From positions 8,963,501-9,027,500 of the forward strand of contig CAXIWW010000817.1 of assembly GCA_964036315.1 (NCBI GenBank): DNA of 64,000 bases. The letters run 5' to 3'. Shown here in pieces: positions 12,701-23,672 of the stretch. Made by a program: the position numbers and the translations under genes. The stretch's first letter is position 1; the number at the start of each line of letters is the position of its first letter. The notes under the pieces are model-generated. The model was not told the DNA's origin and did not search any database. It saw nothing but the letters and a program-made list of their open reading frames with translations. The DNA is from Acanthosepion esculentum (lineage: Eukaryota > Mollusca > Cephalopoda > Sepiida > Sepiidae).

Positions 12701-14759
12701 TTTTATACTTTCATAGTGTTTTTTTTTAGTGGGGGGTCACTATTTGCTCATAGCTGGGACCCTTTGTGATCAGAAGCCTTGCTGTCGGATGTAGTTTATA
12801 GTCATACCTAGGACTAGTTGGCACTGTTGTGCTGTTGTCACTTTTGCTATCAGCTGTTGGCACTTTTGCTATCAGCTGCTGGCACTTTTGCTATCAGCTG
12901 TTGGCACGTTTGATATCAGCTTTTGGCACTTTTGCTATCAGCTGTTGGCACTTTTGCTATCAACTGGTGTTGTTCGCAAGTTTTTATAGAAACATGAATT
13001 ATTATACTTTCAAAGTGTTTTTTTATAGTGGGGGGTCACTATTTGCTCATAGCTGGGACCCTTTGTGATCAGAAGCCTTGCTGTCAGATGTAGTTTATAG
13101 TCATACCTAGGACTAGTTGGCACTGTGGTGCTGTTGGCACTTTTGCTATCAGCTGTTGGCACTTTTGCTATCAGCTGTTGGCACTTTTGCTATCAGCTGA
13201 TGGCACTTTTGCTATCATCTTTTGGCACTTTTGGTATCAGCTGTTGGCACTTTTGCTATCAGCTGTTTGCACATTTGCTATCAGCTGTTGGCACTTTTGC
13301 GATCAGCTGTTGGCACTTTTGCTATCAGCTGTGGTGCTGTTGGCACGTTTGCTATCAACTGGTGTTGTTCGCTAGTTTTTATATAAAATTGTATTTTTAT
13401 ACTTTCATAGTGTTTTTTTTTAGTGTGGGGTCACTATTTGCTCATAGCTGGGACCCTTTGTGATCAGAAGCCTTGCTGTCAGATGTAGTTTATAGTTATA
13501 CCTAGGACTAGTTGGCACTGTGGTTCTGTTGGCACTTTTGCTATCACCTGTTGGCACTTTTGCTATAAGCTGTTGGCACTTTTTCTATCAGCTGTTGGCA
13601 CTTTTGGTATCATCTGTTGGCACTTTTGCTATCAGCTGTGGTGCTGTTGGCACTTTTGCTATCAACTGGTGTTGTTAGCAAGTTTTTATATAAACATGTA
13701 TTTTTATACTTTCATAGTGTTTCTTTTTTTAGTGGGGGGTCACTATTTGCTCATAGCTGGGACACTTTGTGATCAGAAGCCTTGCTGTCAGATGTAGTTT
13801 ATAGTCATACCTAGGACTATTTGGCACTGTGGTGCTGTCGGCACTTTTGCTATCAGCTGTTGGCACTTTTGCTATCAGCTGTTGGCAGTTTTGCTATCAG
13901 CTTTTGGCACTTTTGGTATCAGCTGTTGGCACTTTTGCGATCAGCTGTTGGCAGTTTTGCTATCAACTTTTGGCACTTTTGCTATCAGCTGTTGGCACTT
14001 TTGCTATCAGCTGTTGGCACTTTTGCTATCAGCTGTTGGCACTTTTGCTATCATCTGTGGTGCTGTTGGCACTTTTCCTATCAACTGGTGTTGTTCGCAA
14101 GTTTTTATATAAACATATATTTTTATACATTCATAGTGTTTTTTTTAGTGGGGGTTACTATTTGTTCATAGCTGGGACCCTTTGTGATCAGAAGCCTTGC
14201 TGTCAGATGTAGTTAATAGTCATACGTTGGAATAGTTGGCAATGTGGTTCTGTTGGCACTTTTGCTATCAGCTGTTTGCACTTTTGCTATCAGCTGTGGT
14301 GCTGTTGGCACTTTTGCTATCAACTGGTGTTGTTCGCAAGTTTTTATATAAACATGTATTTTTATACTTTCATAGTGTGTTTTTTTTTTAGTGGGCGGTC
14401 ACTATTTGCTCATAGCTGGGACCCTTTGTGATCAGAAGACTTGCTGTCAGATGTAGTTTATAGTCATACCTAGGACTAGTTGGCACTGTGGTGCTGTTGG
14501 CACTTTTGCTATCAGCTGTTGGCACTTTTGCTATCGGCTGTTGGCACTTTTACTATCAGCTGTGGTGCTGTTGGCACTTTTGCTATCAACTGGTGTTGTT
14601 CGCATGTTTTTATATAAACATGTTTTTTTATACATTCATAGTGTTTTTTTTTAGTGGGGGGTCACTATTTGCTCATAGCTGGGACCCTTTGTGATCAGAA
14701 GCCTTGCTGTCAGATGTAGTTTATAGTCATACCTAGGACTAGTTGGCAATGTGGTGCTG

Positions 14760-14891
14760 TTGGCACTTTTGCTATCAGCTGTTGGCACTTTTGCTATCAG
14801 CTGTTGGCACTTTTGCTATCAGCTGTTGGCACTTTTGCTATCAGCTGTTGGCACTTTTGCTATCAGCTGTTGGCACTTTTGCTATCAGCTG
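14760..14891 (+). repeat. Reference block: six perfect 22-bp monomers
   Basis: Six consecutive identical 22-bp monomers (6 x 22 = 132 bp), useful as the family consensus. Each starts TTGGCACTTTTGC and ends TATCAGCTG. The final hexamer CAGCTG is its own reverse complement and is a CANNTG (E-box type) sequence. The monomer length is 1 modulo 3, so translation rotates through all three frames every 66 bp. The block is followed by the 9-bp-longer edge monomer and then the spacer. Confidence 0.97.
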
Positions 14892-14915
14892 TGGTGCTGT
14901 TGGCACTTTTGCTAT

Positions 14916-15089
14916 CAACTGGTGTTGTTCGCAAGTTTTTATATAAACATGTATTTTTATACTTTCATAGTGTTTTTTTTTTAGTGGGGGGTCACTATTT
15001 GCTCATAGCTGGGACCCTTTGTGATCAGAAGCCTTGCTGTCAGATGTAGTTTATAGTCATACCTAGGACTAGTTGGCACTGTGGTGCTG
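14916..15089 (+). repeat. Reference copy of the conserved 174-bp spacer
   Basis: A representative spacer. In order it has the entry edge CAACTGGTGTTGTTCGCAAG, an AT-rich part with TATATAAACATG, TTTCATAGTG, a T-run (ten T here; about 6-14 elsewhere), a G-run AGTGGGGGGTC, then ACTATTTGCTCATAGC, TGGGACCCTTTGTG, TGATCAGAAGCC, TTGCTGTCAGATG, CATACCTAGGACTAGT and the exit edge GGCACTGTGGTGCTG. TGATCA, CCTAGG and ACTAGT are short palindromes. I see no terminal inverted repeats, no target-site duplication and no open frame of interest, so a transposon origin is possible but not shown. The spacer is far better conserved in length than the flanking monomer blocks. Confidence 0.95.
14940..14982 (+). promoter_or_regulatory. 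TATA-like motif and T-run inside the spacer (speculative)
   Basis: TATATAAA (14940-14947) fits the TATA-box consensus TATAWAAR, and a run of ten T follows at 14973-14982. The pair recurs in nearly every spacer, at fixed spacing apart from T-run length. It could support transcription of the satellite, or simply be AT-rich sequence inherited by every copy. A run of four or more T would also stop RNA polymerase III. No other promoter element (A box, B box, initiator) was recognised, so function is unproven. Confidence 0.15.
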
Positions 15090-18000
15090 TTGTCAGTTTT
15101 GCTATGAGCTGTTGGCACTTTTGCTATCAGCTGTTGGCATTTTTCCTATCAGGTTTTGGTACTTTTGCTATCAGCTTTTGGCACTTTTGGTATCAGCTGT
15201 TGGCACTTTTGCTATCAGCTGTTGGCACTTTTGCTATCAGCTGTTGGCACTTGTGCAATCAGCTGTTGGCACTTTTGCTATCAGCTTTTGGCACTTTGGT
15301 ATAATCTGTTGGCACTTTTGCTATCAGCTGTTGGCACATTTGCTATCATCTGTTGGCACTTTTGCTATGAGCTGTTGGCACTTTTGGTATCATATGTTGG
15401 CACTTGTGCTATCAGCTGTTGGCACTTTTGCTATCAGCTTTTGGCACTTTTGCTATCAGCTTTTGGCACTTTTGCTATCAGCTGTTGGCACTTTTGCTAT
15501 CAGCTGTGGTGCCTTTGGCACTTTTGCTATCAACTGGCGTTGTTCGCAAGTTTTTATATAAACATGTATTTTTATACTTTCGTAGTGTTTTTTTTAGTGG
15601 GGGGTCACTATTTGCTCATATCTGGCACCCTTTTTGATCAGAAGCCTTGCTGTCAGATGTAGTTTATATTCATACCAAGGACTAGTTGGCACTGTGGTGC
15701 TGTTGGCACTATTGCTATCAGCTGTTGGCACTTTTGCTATCAACTGTTGGCACTTTTGCTATCAGCTGTGGTGCTGTTGGCACTTTTGCTATCAACTGGT
15801 GTTGTTCGCAATTTTTTATATAAACATGTATTTTTATACTTTCATAGTGTTTTTTTTTTAGTGGGGGGCACTATTTGCTCATAGCTGGGACCCTCTGTGA
15901 TCAGAAACCTTGCTGTCAGATGTAGTTTATAGTCATACCTAGGACTAGTTGGCACTGTGGTGCGGTTGGCACTTTTGCTATCAGCTGTTGGCACTTTTGC
16001 TATCAGCTGTTGACACTTTTGCTATCACCTGTTGGCAATTTTGCTATCAGCTGTGGTTCTGTTGGCACTTTTGCTATCAACTGGTGTTGTTCGCAAGTTT
16101 TTATATAAACATGTATGTTTATACATTCATAGTGTTTTTTTTTAGTTGGGGGTCACTATTTGCTCATAGATGGGACACTTTGTGATCAGAAGCCTTGCTG
16201 TCAGATGTAGTTCATAGTCATACCTAGGACTAGTTGGCACTGTGGTGCTGTTGGCACTTTTGCTATCAGCTTTTGGCACTTTTGGTATCAGATGTTGGCA
16301 CTTTTGGTATCAGCTGTTGGCACATTTGCTATCAGCTGTTGGCATTTTGCTATCCGCTGTTGGTAATTTTGGTGTCATTTGTTGGCACTTTTGGTATCAG
16401 CTGTTGGCACTTTTGCTATCAGCTTTTGGCACTTTTGGTATCAGCTGTTGGCACTTTTTCTATCAACTGTTGGCACTTTTGCTATCAGCTGTGGCACTTT
16501 TGCTATCAGCTGTGGTGCTGTTTGCACTTTTGCTATCAACTGGTGTTGTTCGCAAGTTTTTATATAAACATGTAATTTTATACTTTCATAGTGTTTTTTT
16601 TTAGTGGGGGGTTCACTATTTGCTCATAGCTGGGACGCTTTGTGATCAGAATCCTTGCTGTCAGATGTAGTTTATAGTCATACCTAGGACTAGTTGGAAC
16701 TGTGGTGCTGTTGGCACTTTTGCTATCAGCTGTTGGCACTTTTGCTATCACCTGTTGGCACTTTTGCTATCAGCTTTTGGCACTTTTGCTTCAGCTGTTG
16801 GCACTTTTGCTATCAGCTGTGGTGCTGTTGGCACTTTTGCTATCAACTGGTGTTGTTCGCAAGTTTTTATATAAACATGTATTTTTATACATTCATAGTG
16901 TTTTTTTTAGTGGGGGTCACTATTTGCTCATAGCTTGGACCCTTTGTGAACAGAAGCCTTGCTGTCAGATGTAGTTTATAGTCATACCTAGGACTAGTTG
17001 GCAATGTGGTGCTGTTGGCACTTTTGCTATAAGCTGTTGTCACTTTTGCTATCAGCTGTTGGCACTTTTGCTATCAGCTGTTGGCACTTTTGCTATCAGC
17101 TTTTGGCACTTTTGCTATCAGCTGTTGGCACATTTGCTATCAGCTGTTGGCACTTTTGGTATCAGCTGTAGTGCTGTTGGCACTTTTGCTATCAACTGGT
17201 GTTGTTCGCAAGTTTTTATATAAACATCTATTTTTATACTTTCATAGTGTTTTTTTTTAGTAGGGTGTCACTATTTACTCATAGCTGGGACCCTTTGTGA
17301 TCAGAAGCCATGCTGTCAGATGTAGTTTATAGTCATACCTAGGACTAGTGTGCACTGTGGTGCTGTTGGCACTTTTGCTATCAGCTGTTGGCACTTTTGC
17401 TATCAGCTGTTGGCACTTTTGCTATCAGCTGTTGGCACTTTTGGTATCAGATGTTGGCACTTTTGCTATCAGCTGTTGGCACTTTTGTTTTCAGCTGTGG
17501 TGCTGTTGGCACTTTTGCTATCAACTGGTGTTGTTCGCAAGTTTTTATATAAACATGTATTTTTATACTTTCATAGTGTTTTTTTGTGGGGGGTCACTAT
17601 TTGCACATAGCTGGGACCCTTTGTGATCAGAAGCCTTGCTGTAAGATGTAGTTTCTAGTCATACCTAGGACTAGTTGTCACTGTGGTGGTGTTGGCACTT
17701 TTGCTATGAGCTGTTGGGACTTTTGGTATCAGCTGTATGCACTTTTGCTATCAGCTGTTGGCACTTTTGCTATCTGCAGTTGGCACTTTTGGTATCATAT
17801 GTTGGCACTTTTATTATCAGCTCTTGGCACTTTTGCTATCAGCTGTTGGCACTTTTGCTATCAGCTTTTGGCACTTTTGCTATCAGCTGTTGGCACTTTT
17901 GCTATCAGCTGTGTTGCTGTTGGCACTTTTGCTATCAACTGGTGTTGTTCGCAATTTTTTACATAAACATATATTTTTATACATTCATAGTGTTTTTTTT

Positions 18001-19839
18001 TAGTGGTGGGTCACTATTTGCTCATAGCTGGGACACTTTGTGATCAGAAGCCTTGCTGTCAGATGTAGATTTTAATCATACCTAGGACTAGTTGGCAATT
18101 TTGTGCTGTTGGCACTTTTGCTATCAGCTGTTGGCATTATTGCTATCAGTTGTTGGCACTTTTGGTATCATCTGTTGGCACTTTTGCTATCATCTGTTGG
18201 TACTTTTGCTATCAGCTGTTGGCACTTTTGCTGTCAGCTGTTGGCACATTTGCTATCAGCTTTTGGCACTTTTTGTATTAGCTGTTGGCACTTTTGCTAT
18301 CAGCTGTGGTGCTGTTGGCACGTTTGCTATCAACTGGTGTTGTTGGCAAGTTTTTATATAAACATGTATTTTTATACTTTCATAGTGGTTTTATTTTTAG
18401 TGGGGGTAACTATTTGCTCATAGCTGGGAGCCTTTGTGATCAGAAGACTTGCTGTCAGATGTAGTTTATAGTCATACCTAGGACTAGTTTGCACTGTGGT
18501 GCTGTTGGCACTTTTGCTATCAGCTGTTGGCACTTTTGCTATCAGCTGTTGGAACTTTTGCTATCAGCTGTTGGCACTTTTGGTATCATCTGTTGGAACT
18601 TTTGCAATCAGCTGTTGGAACTTTTGCTATCAGCTGTGGTGCTGTTGGAACTTTTGCTATCAACTGGCGTTGTTCGCAAGTTTTTATATAAACATGTATT
18701 TTTATACTTTCATAGTGTTTTTTTTTTTAGTGGGGGTCACTATTTGCTCATAGCTCGGACCCTTTGTGATCTGAAGCCTTGCTGACAGATGTAGTTTATA
18801 GTCATACCTAGGACTAGTTGGCACTGTGGAGCTGTTGGCACTTTTGGTATCAGCTGTTGACACTTTTGGTATCAGCTGTTGGCACTTTTGCTATCAGCTG
18901 TGGTGCTGTTGGCACTTTTGCTATCAACTGGTGTTGTTCGCAAGTTTTTATATAAACATGTATTTTTAAACATTCATAGTGTTTTTTTTTTAGTGGGGGG
19001 TCACTATTTGCTCATAGCTGGGACACTTTGTGATCAGAAGCCTTGCTGTCAGATGTAGTTTATTGTCATACCTAGGACTAGTTGACACTGTGGTGCTGTT
19101 GGCACATTTGCTATCAGCTGTTGGCACTTTTGCTATCAGCTGTTGGCACTTTTGCTATCAGCTGTTGGCACTTCTGCTATCAGCTGTGGTGGTGTTGGCA
19201 CTTTGGTATCAGCTGTTGGCACTTTTGCTATCAGCCTTTGGCACTTTTGCTATCAGCTGTTGGCACTTTTGCTATCAGCTTTTGGCTCTTTTGGTATCAG
19301 CTGTTGGCACTTTTTCTATCAGCTGTTGGGACTTTTGTTATCAGCTGTTGGCACTTTTGCTATAAGCTGTGGTGGTGTTGGCACTTTTGCTATCAACTGG
19401 TGTTGTTCGCAAGTTTTTATATAAACATGTATTTTTATAATTTCATAGTGTTTTTTTTTTTAGTGGGGGGTCACTATTTCCTCATAGCTGGGACCCTTTT
19501 GATCAAAAGCCTTGCTGTCAGATATAGTTTATAGTCATACATAGGACTGGTTGGAACTGTTGGGCTGTTGGCAGTTTTGCTATCAGCTATTGGCACATTT
19601 GCTCTCAGCTGTTGGCACATTTGCTCTCAGCTGTTGGCACTTTTGCTATCAGCTCTGGTGCTGTTTGCACTTTTGCTATCAACTGGTGTTGTTCGCAAGT
19701 TTTATATAAACATGTATTTTTATACTTTCATAGTGTTTTTTTTTTAGTGGAGGTTAACTATTTGCTCATACCTGGGACCATTTGTGATCAGAAGCCTTGC
19801 TGTCAGATGTAGTTTATAGTCATACCTAGGACTAGTTGG

Positions 19840-20430
19840 CACTGTGGTGCTGTTGGCACTTTTGCTATCAGCTGTTGGCACTTTTGCTATCAGCTTTTGG
19901 AACTTTTGGTATCAGCTGTTAGCACTTTTGCTCTCAGCTGTTGGCACTTTTGCTATCAGCTCTGGTGCTGTTTGCACTTTTGCTATCAACTGGTGTTGTT
20001 CGCAAGTTTTTATATAAACATGTATTTTTATACTTTCATAGAGTTTTTTTTTTAGTTCGTGGTCACTATATGCTCATAGCTGGAACCCTTTGTGGTCAGA
20101 AGCCTTGCTGTCAGATGTAGTTTATAGTCATACCTAGGACTAGTTGGCACTGTGGTGCTGTTGGCACTTTTGCTATCAGCTGTTGGCACTTTTGCTATCA
20201 GCCTTTGGCACTTTTGCTATCAGCTGTTGGCACTTTTGCTATCAGCTGTTGGCACTTTTGCTATCAGCTGTGGTGGTGTTGGCACTTTTGTTATCAACTG
20301 GTGTTGTTCGCATTTTTTTAATTAAACATGTATTTTTATACTTTCATAGTGTTTTTTTTTTTTTAGTGGAGGTTAACTATTTGCTCATACCTGGGACCAT
20401 TTGTGATCAGAAGCCTTGCTGTCAGATGTA
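19840..20430 (+). repeat. Two-unit subfamily block, partner at 39100-39540
   Basis: One unit has a spacer with CGTGGTCACTATATGC and TGTGGTCAGAAG. The next unit has AGTGGAGGTTAACTATTTGC and ACCTGGGACCATTTGTG, plus an edge reading CTGTGGTGGTG and a spacer start with GTTCGCATTTTTTTA. The same two variants occur in the same order at 39100-39540, about 19.1 kb away. An earlier copy of the second spacer type lies near 19743. Confidence 0.82.
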
Positions 20431-21998
20431 GTTTATAGTCATACCTAGGAGTAGTTGGCACTGTGGAGCTGTTGGCATTTTTGCTATCAGCTGTTGGCAC
20501 TTTTGCTATCAGCTGTTGGCATTTTGATATAAGCTGTTGGCACTTTTGCTATCAGCTGTTGGCACTTTTGCTATCAGCTGTTGGCCCTTTTGCTATCAGC
20601 TGTGGTGCTGTTGGCACTTTTGCTATCAACTGGTGTTGTTCGCAAGTTTTTATATAAACATGTATTTTTATACTTTCATAGTGTTTTTTTTAGTGCGTGG
20701 TCACTATATGCTCATAGCTGGGACCCTTTGTGATTAGAAGCCTTGCTGTCAGATGTAGATTATAGTCATACCTAGGACTAGTTGGCAATGTGGTGCTGTT
20801 GGCACTTTTGCTATAAGCTGTTGGCACTTTTGCTATCAGCTTTTGGCACTTTTGCTATCAGCTGTTGGCACTTTTGTTATCAGCTGTGGTGCTGTTGGCA
20901 CTTTTGCTATCAGCTGTGGTGCTGTTGGCACTTTTGCTATCAACTGGTGTTGTTCGCAAGTTTTTATATAAACATGTATTTTTATACTTTCATAGTGTTT
21001 TTTTTAAGGGGGTGTCACTATTTGCTCGTAGCTGGGACCCTTTGTGATCCGAAGCCTTGCTGTCAGATGTAGTTTATAGTCATACCTAGTACTAGTTGGC
21101 ACTGTGGTGTTGTTGGCACTTTTGCTATCAGCTGTTGGCACTTTTGCTATGAGCTGTTGGCACTTTTGCTCTCCGCTGTTGGCACTTTTGCTATCATCTG
21201 TTGGCACTTTTGCTATCATCTGTTGGCACTTTTGCTATCAGCTGTGGTGCTGTTTGCACTTTTGCTATCAACTGTCAGTTTTTATATAAACATGTATTTT
21301 TATACATTCATAGTTTTTTTTTTAGTGGGAGGTCACTATTTGCTAATAGCTGGGACCCTTTGTGATCAGAAGCCTTGCTGTCTGATGTATTTTATAGTCA
21401 TACCTTGGAATGGTTGGCAATGTGGTGCTGTTGGCACTTTTGCTATCAGCTGTTGGCACTTTTGCTATCAGCTGTGGTGCTGTTGGCACTTTTGCTATCA
21501 ACTGGTTTTGTTCGCATGTTTTTATATAAACATGTATTTTTATACATTCATAGTGTTTTTTTTAGTGGGGGTTCACTATTTGCTCATAGCTGGGATCCTT
21601 TGAGATCAGAAGCCTTGCTGTCAGATGTAGTTTATTGTCATACCTAGGAATAGTTGGCATTGTGGTGCTGTTGGCACTTTTTCTATCAGCCGTTGGCACT
21701 TTTGCTATCAGCTGTTGGCACTTTGCTATCAGCTGTTGGCACTTTTGTTATCAGCTGTGGTGCTGTTGGCACTTTTGCTATCAACTGGTGTTGTTCGCAA
21801 GTTTTTATATAAACATCTATTTTTATACTTTCATAGTGTTTTTTTTTAGTAGGGGGTCACTATTTGCTCATAGCTGAGACACTTTGTGATCAGAAGCCTT
21901 GCTGTCAGATGTAGTTTATAGTCATACCGAGGACTAGTTGGCACTGTGGTGCTGTTGGCACTTTTGCTATCAGCTGTTGGCACTTTTGCTATCAGCTG

Positions 21999-23165
21999 TT
22001 GGCACTTTTGGTATCAGCTGTTTGCACTTTTGCTATCAGCTGTTGGCACTTTAGCTATCAGCTGTTGGCACTTTTGATATCAGCTTTTGGCACTTTTGGT
22101 ATCGGCTGTTGGCACTTTTGCTATCAGCTGTTGGCACTTTTGCTATCAGCTGTTGGAACTTTTGCTATCAGCTTTTGGCACTTTTGGTATCAGCTGTTGG
22201 CACTTTTGCTATCTGCTGTCTGCACTTTTGCTATCAGCTTTTGGCACGTTTGCTATCAGCTGTTGGCACTTTCACTATCAGCTGTTGGCACTTTTGCTAT
22301 CAGCTGTTGGCACTTTTGCTATCAGCTGTGGTGCTGTTGGCACTTTTGCTATCAACTGGTGTTGTTCGCATGTTTTTATATAAACATGTATTTTTATACA
22401 TTCATGGTGTTTTTTTTAGTGGGGGGTCACTATTTGCTCATAGCTGGGATCCTTTGAGATCAGAAGCCTTGCTGTCAGATGTAGTTTATTGTCATACCTA
22501 GGAATAGTTGGCATTGTGGTGCTGTTGGCACTTTTGCTATCAGGTGTTGGCACTTTTGCTATCAGCTGTTGGAACTTTGCTATCAGCTGTTGGCACTTTT
22601 GTTATCAGCTGTGGTGCTGTTGGCACTTTTGCTATCAACTGGTGTTGTTCGCAAGTTTTTATATAAACATCTATTTTTATACTTTCATAGTGTTTTTTTT
22701 TAGTAGGGGGTCACTATTTGCTCATAGCTGAGACCCTTTGTGATCAGAAGCCTTGCTGTCAGATGTAGTTTATAGTCATACCTAGGACTAGTTGGCACTG
22801 TGGTGCTGTTGGCACCTTTGCTATCAGCTGTTGGCACTTTTGCTATGAGCTGTTGGCACTTTTGGTATCAGCTGTTGGCACTTTTGCTATCAGCTGTTTG
22901 CACTTTTGCTATCAGCTGTTGGCACTTTAGCTATCAGCTGTTGGCACTTTTGATATCAGCTTTTGGCACTTTTGGTATCGGCTGTTGGCACTTTTGCTAT
23001 CAGCTGTTGGCACTTTTGCTATCAGCTGTTGGCAATTTTGCTATCAGCTTTCGGCACTTTTGGTATCAGCTGTTTGCACTTTTGCTATCAGCTGTTGGCA
23101 CTTTAGCTATCAGCTGTTGGCACTTTTGATATCAGCTTTTGGCACTTTTGGTATCGGCTGTTGGC
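21999..23165 (+). repeat. Recurring variant monomer series (TTTAGCTATC / TTTTGATATC / GTATCGGCTG)
   Basis: A series of about five monomers occurs near 22018-22105, 22890-22985 and 23070-23160, and again in the 3213-bp copy near 25231-25320. In order these are CTGTTTGCAC, TTTAGCTATCAG, TTTTGATATCAG, CTTTTGGCACTTTTGG and GTATCGGCTG. Their order is preserved while neighbours differ, so a sub-block of about 110 bp was copied within the array. The spacers at 21620-21890 and 22490-22740 are also paralogous (offset about 854 bp), sharing TTTATTGTCATACC, GGAATAGTTGG and AACATCTATTT. Confidence 0.8.
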
Positions 23166-23589
23166 ACTTTTGCTATCAGCTGTTGGCACTTTTGCTATCA
23201 GCTGTTGGAACTTTTGCTATCAGCTGTTGGCACTTTTGCTATCAGCTGTGGTGCTGTTGGCACTTTTGCTATCAACTGGTGTTGTTCGCAAGTTTTTATA
23301 TAAACATGTATTTTTATACTTTCATAACGTTTTTTTTTTTAGTGGGGGGTCACTATTTGCTCATAGCTGGGACCCTTTGTGATCAGAAGCCTTGCTGTCA
23401 GATGTAGTTTATAGTCATACCTAGGACTAGTTGGCACTGTTGTGCTGTTGGCACTTTTGCTATCAGCTGTTGGCACTTTTGCTATCAGCTGTTGGCACTT
23501 TTGCTATGAGCTGTTGGCACTTTTGCTATCAGCTGTGGTGCTGTTGGCACTTTTGCTATCAACTGGTGTTGTTCGCATGTTTTTATATA

Positions 23590-23672
23590 AACATGTATTT
23601 TTATACTTTCATAGTGTTTTTTTTAGTGGGGTGTAAATGACTAGTTTATAGTCATACCTAGGACTAGTTGGC
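23590..23672 (+). repeat. Truncated spacer at the duplication junction
   Basis: This is the only spacer inside the plus-strand array that lacks its middle part. After TTTTTTTTAGTGGGGTGT the sequence goes AAATGAC and then TAGTTTATAGTCATACC. The segment that should hold CACTATTTGCTCATAGC through TGATCAGAAGCC to CAGATG is missing (about 55-60 bp). The break coincides with the start of the 3213-bp repeat (23642), so it is the physical scar of that duplication. Confidence 0.9.

Larger units (their letters stand above)
12700..20428 (+). repeat. Composite satellite units without strong local duplication
   Basis: About 25 composite units with blocks of roughly 2-20 monomers. The longest block is 15094-15530. 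The unit near 13125-13463 resembles that at 8605-8943: both have a spacer reading ATATAAAATTGTATTT and a monomer with CTGATGGCAC. Blocks at 13821-14090 and 9700-9960 share the TTGGCAGTTTTGC and CTTTTGGCACTTTTGG series. Units around 18540-18660 carry TTGGAACTTTTG several times in a row, a locally spread variant. No gene is present. Confidence 0.92.

Noticed and set aside
14973..14982. T-runs as intrinsic terminators
   Set aside because: No GC-rich stem precedes them and the context is eukaryotic satellite DNA, so a bacterial-type terminator is not supported.
14916..15089. Transposable element or Helitron origin of the spacer (CTAG words, palindromes)
   Set aside because: There are no terminal inverted repeats, no target-site duplication and no transposase or helicase coding. 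CTAG occurs only as part of CCTAGG and ACTAGT. It remains possible but unsupported.
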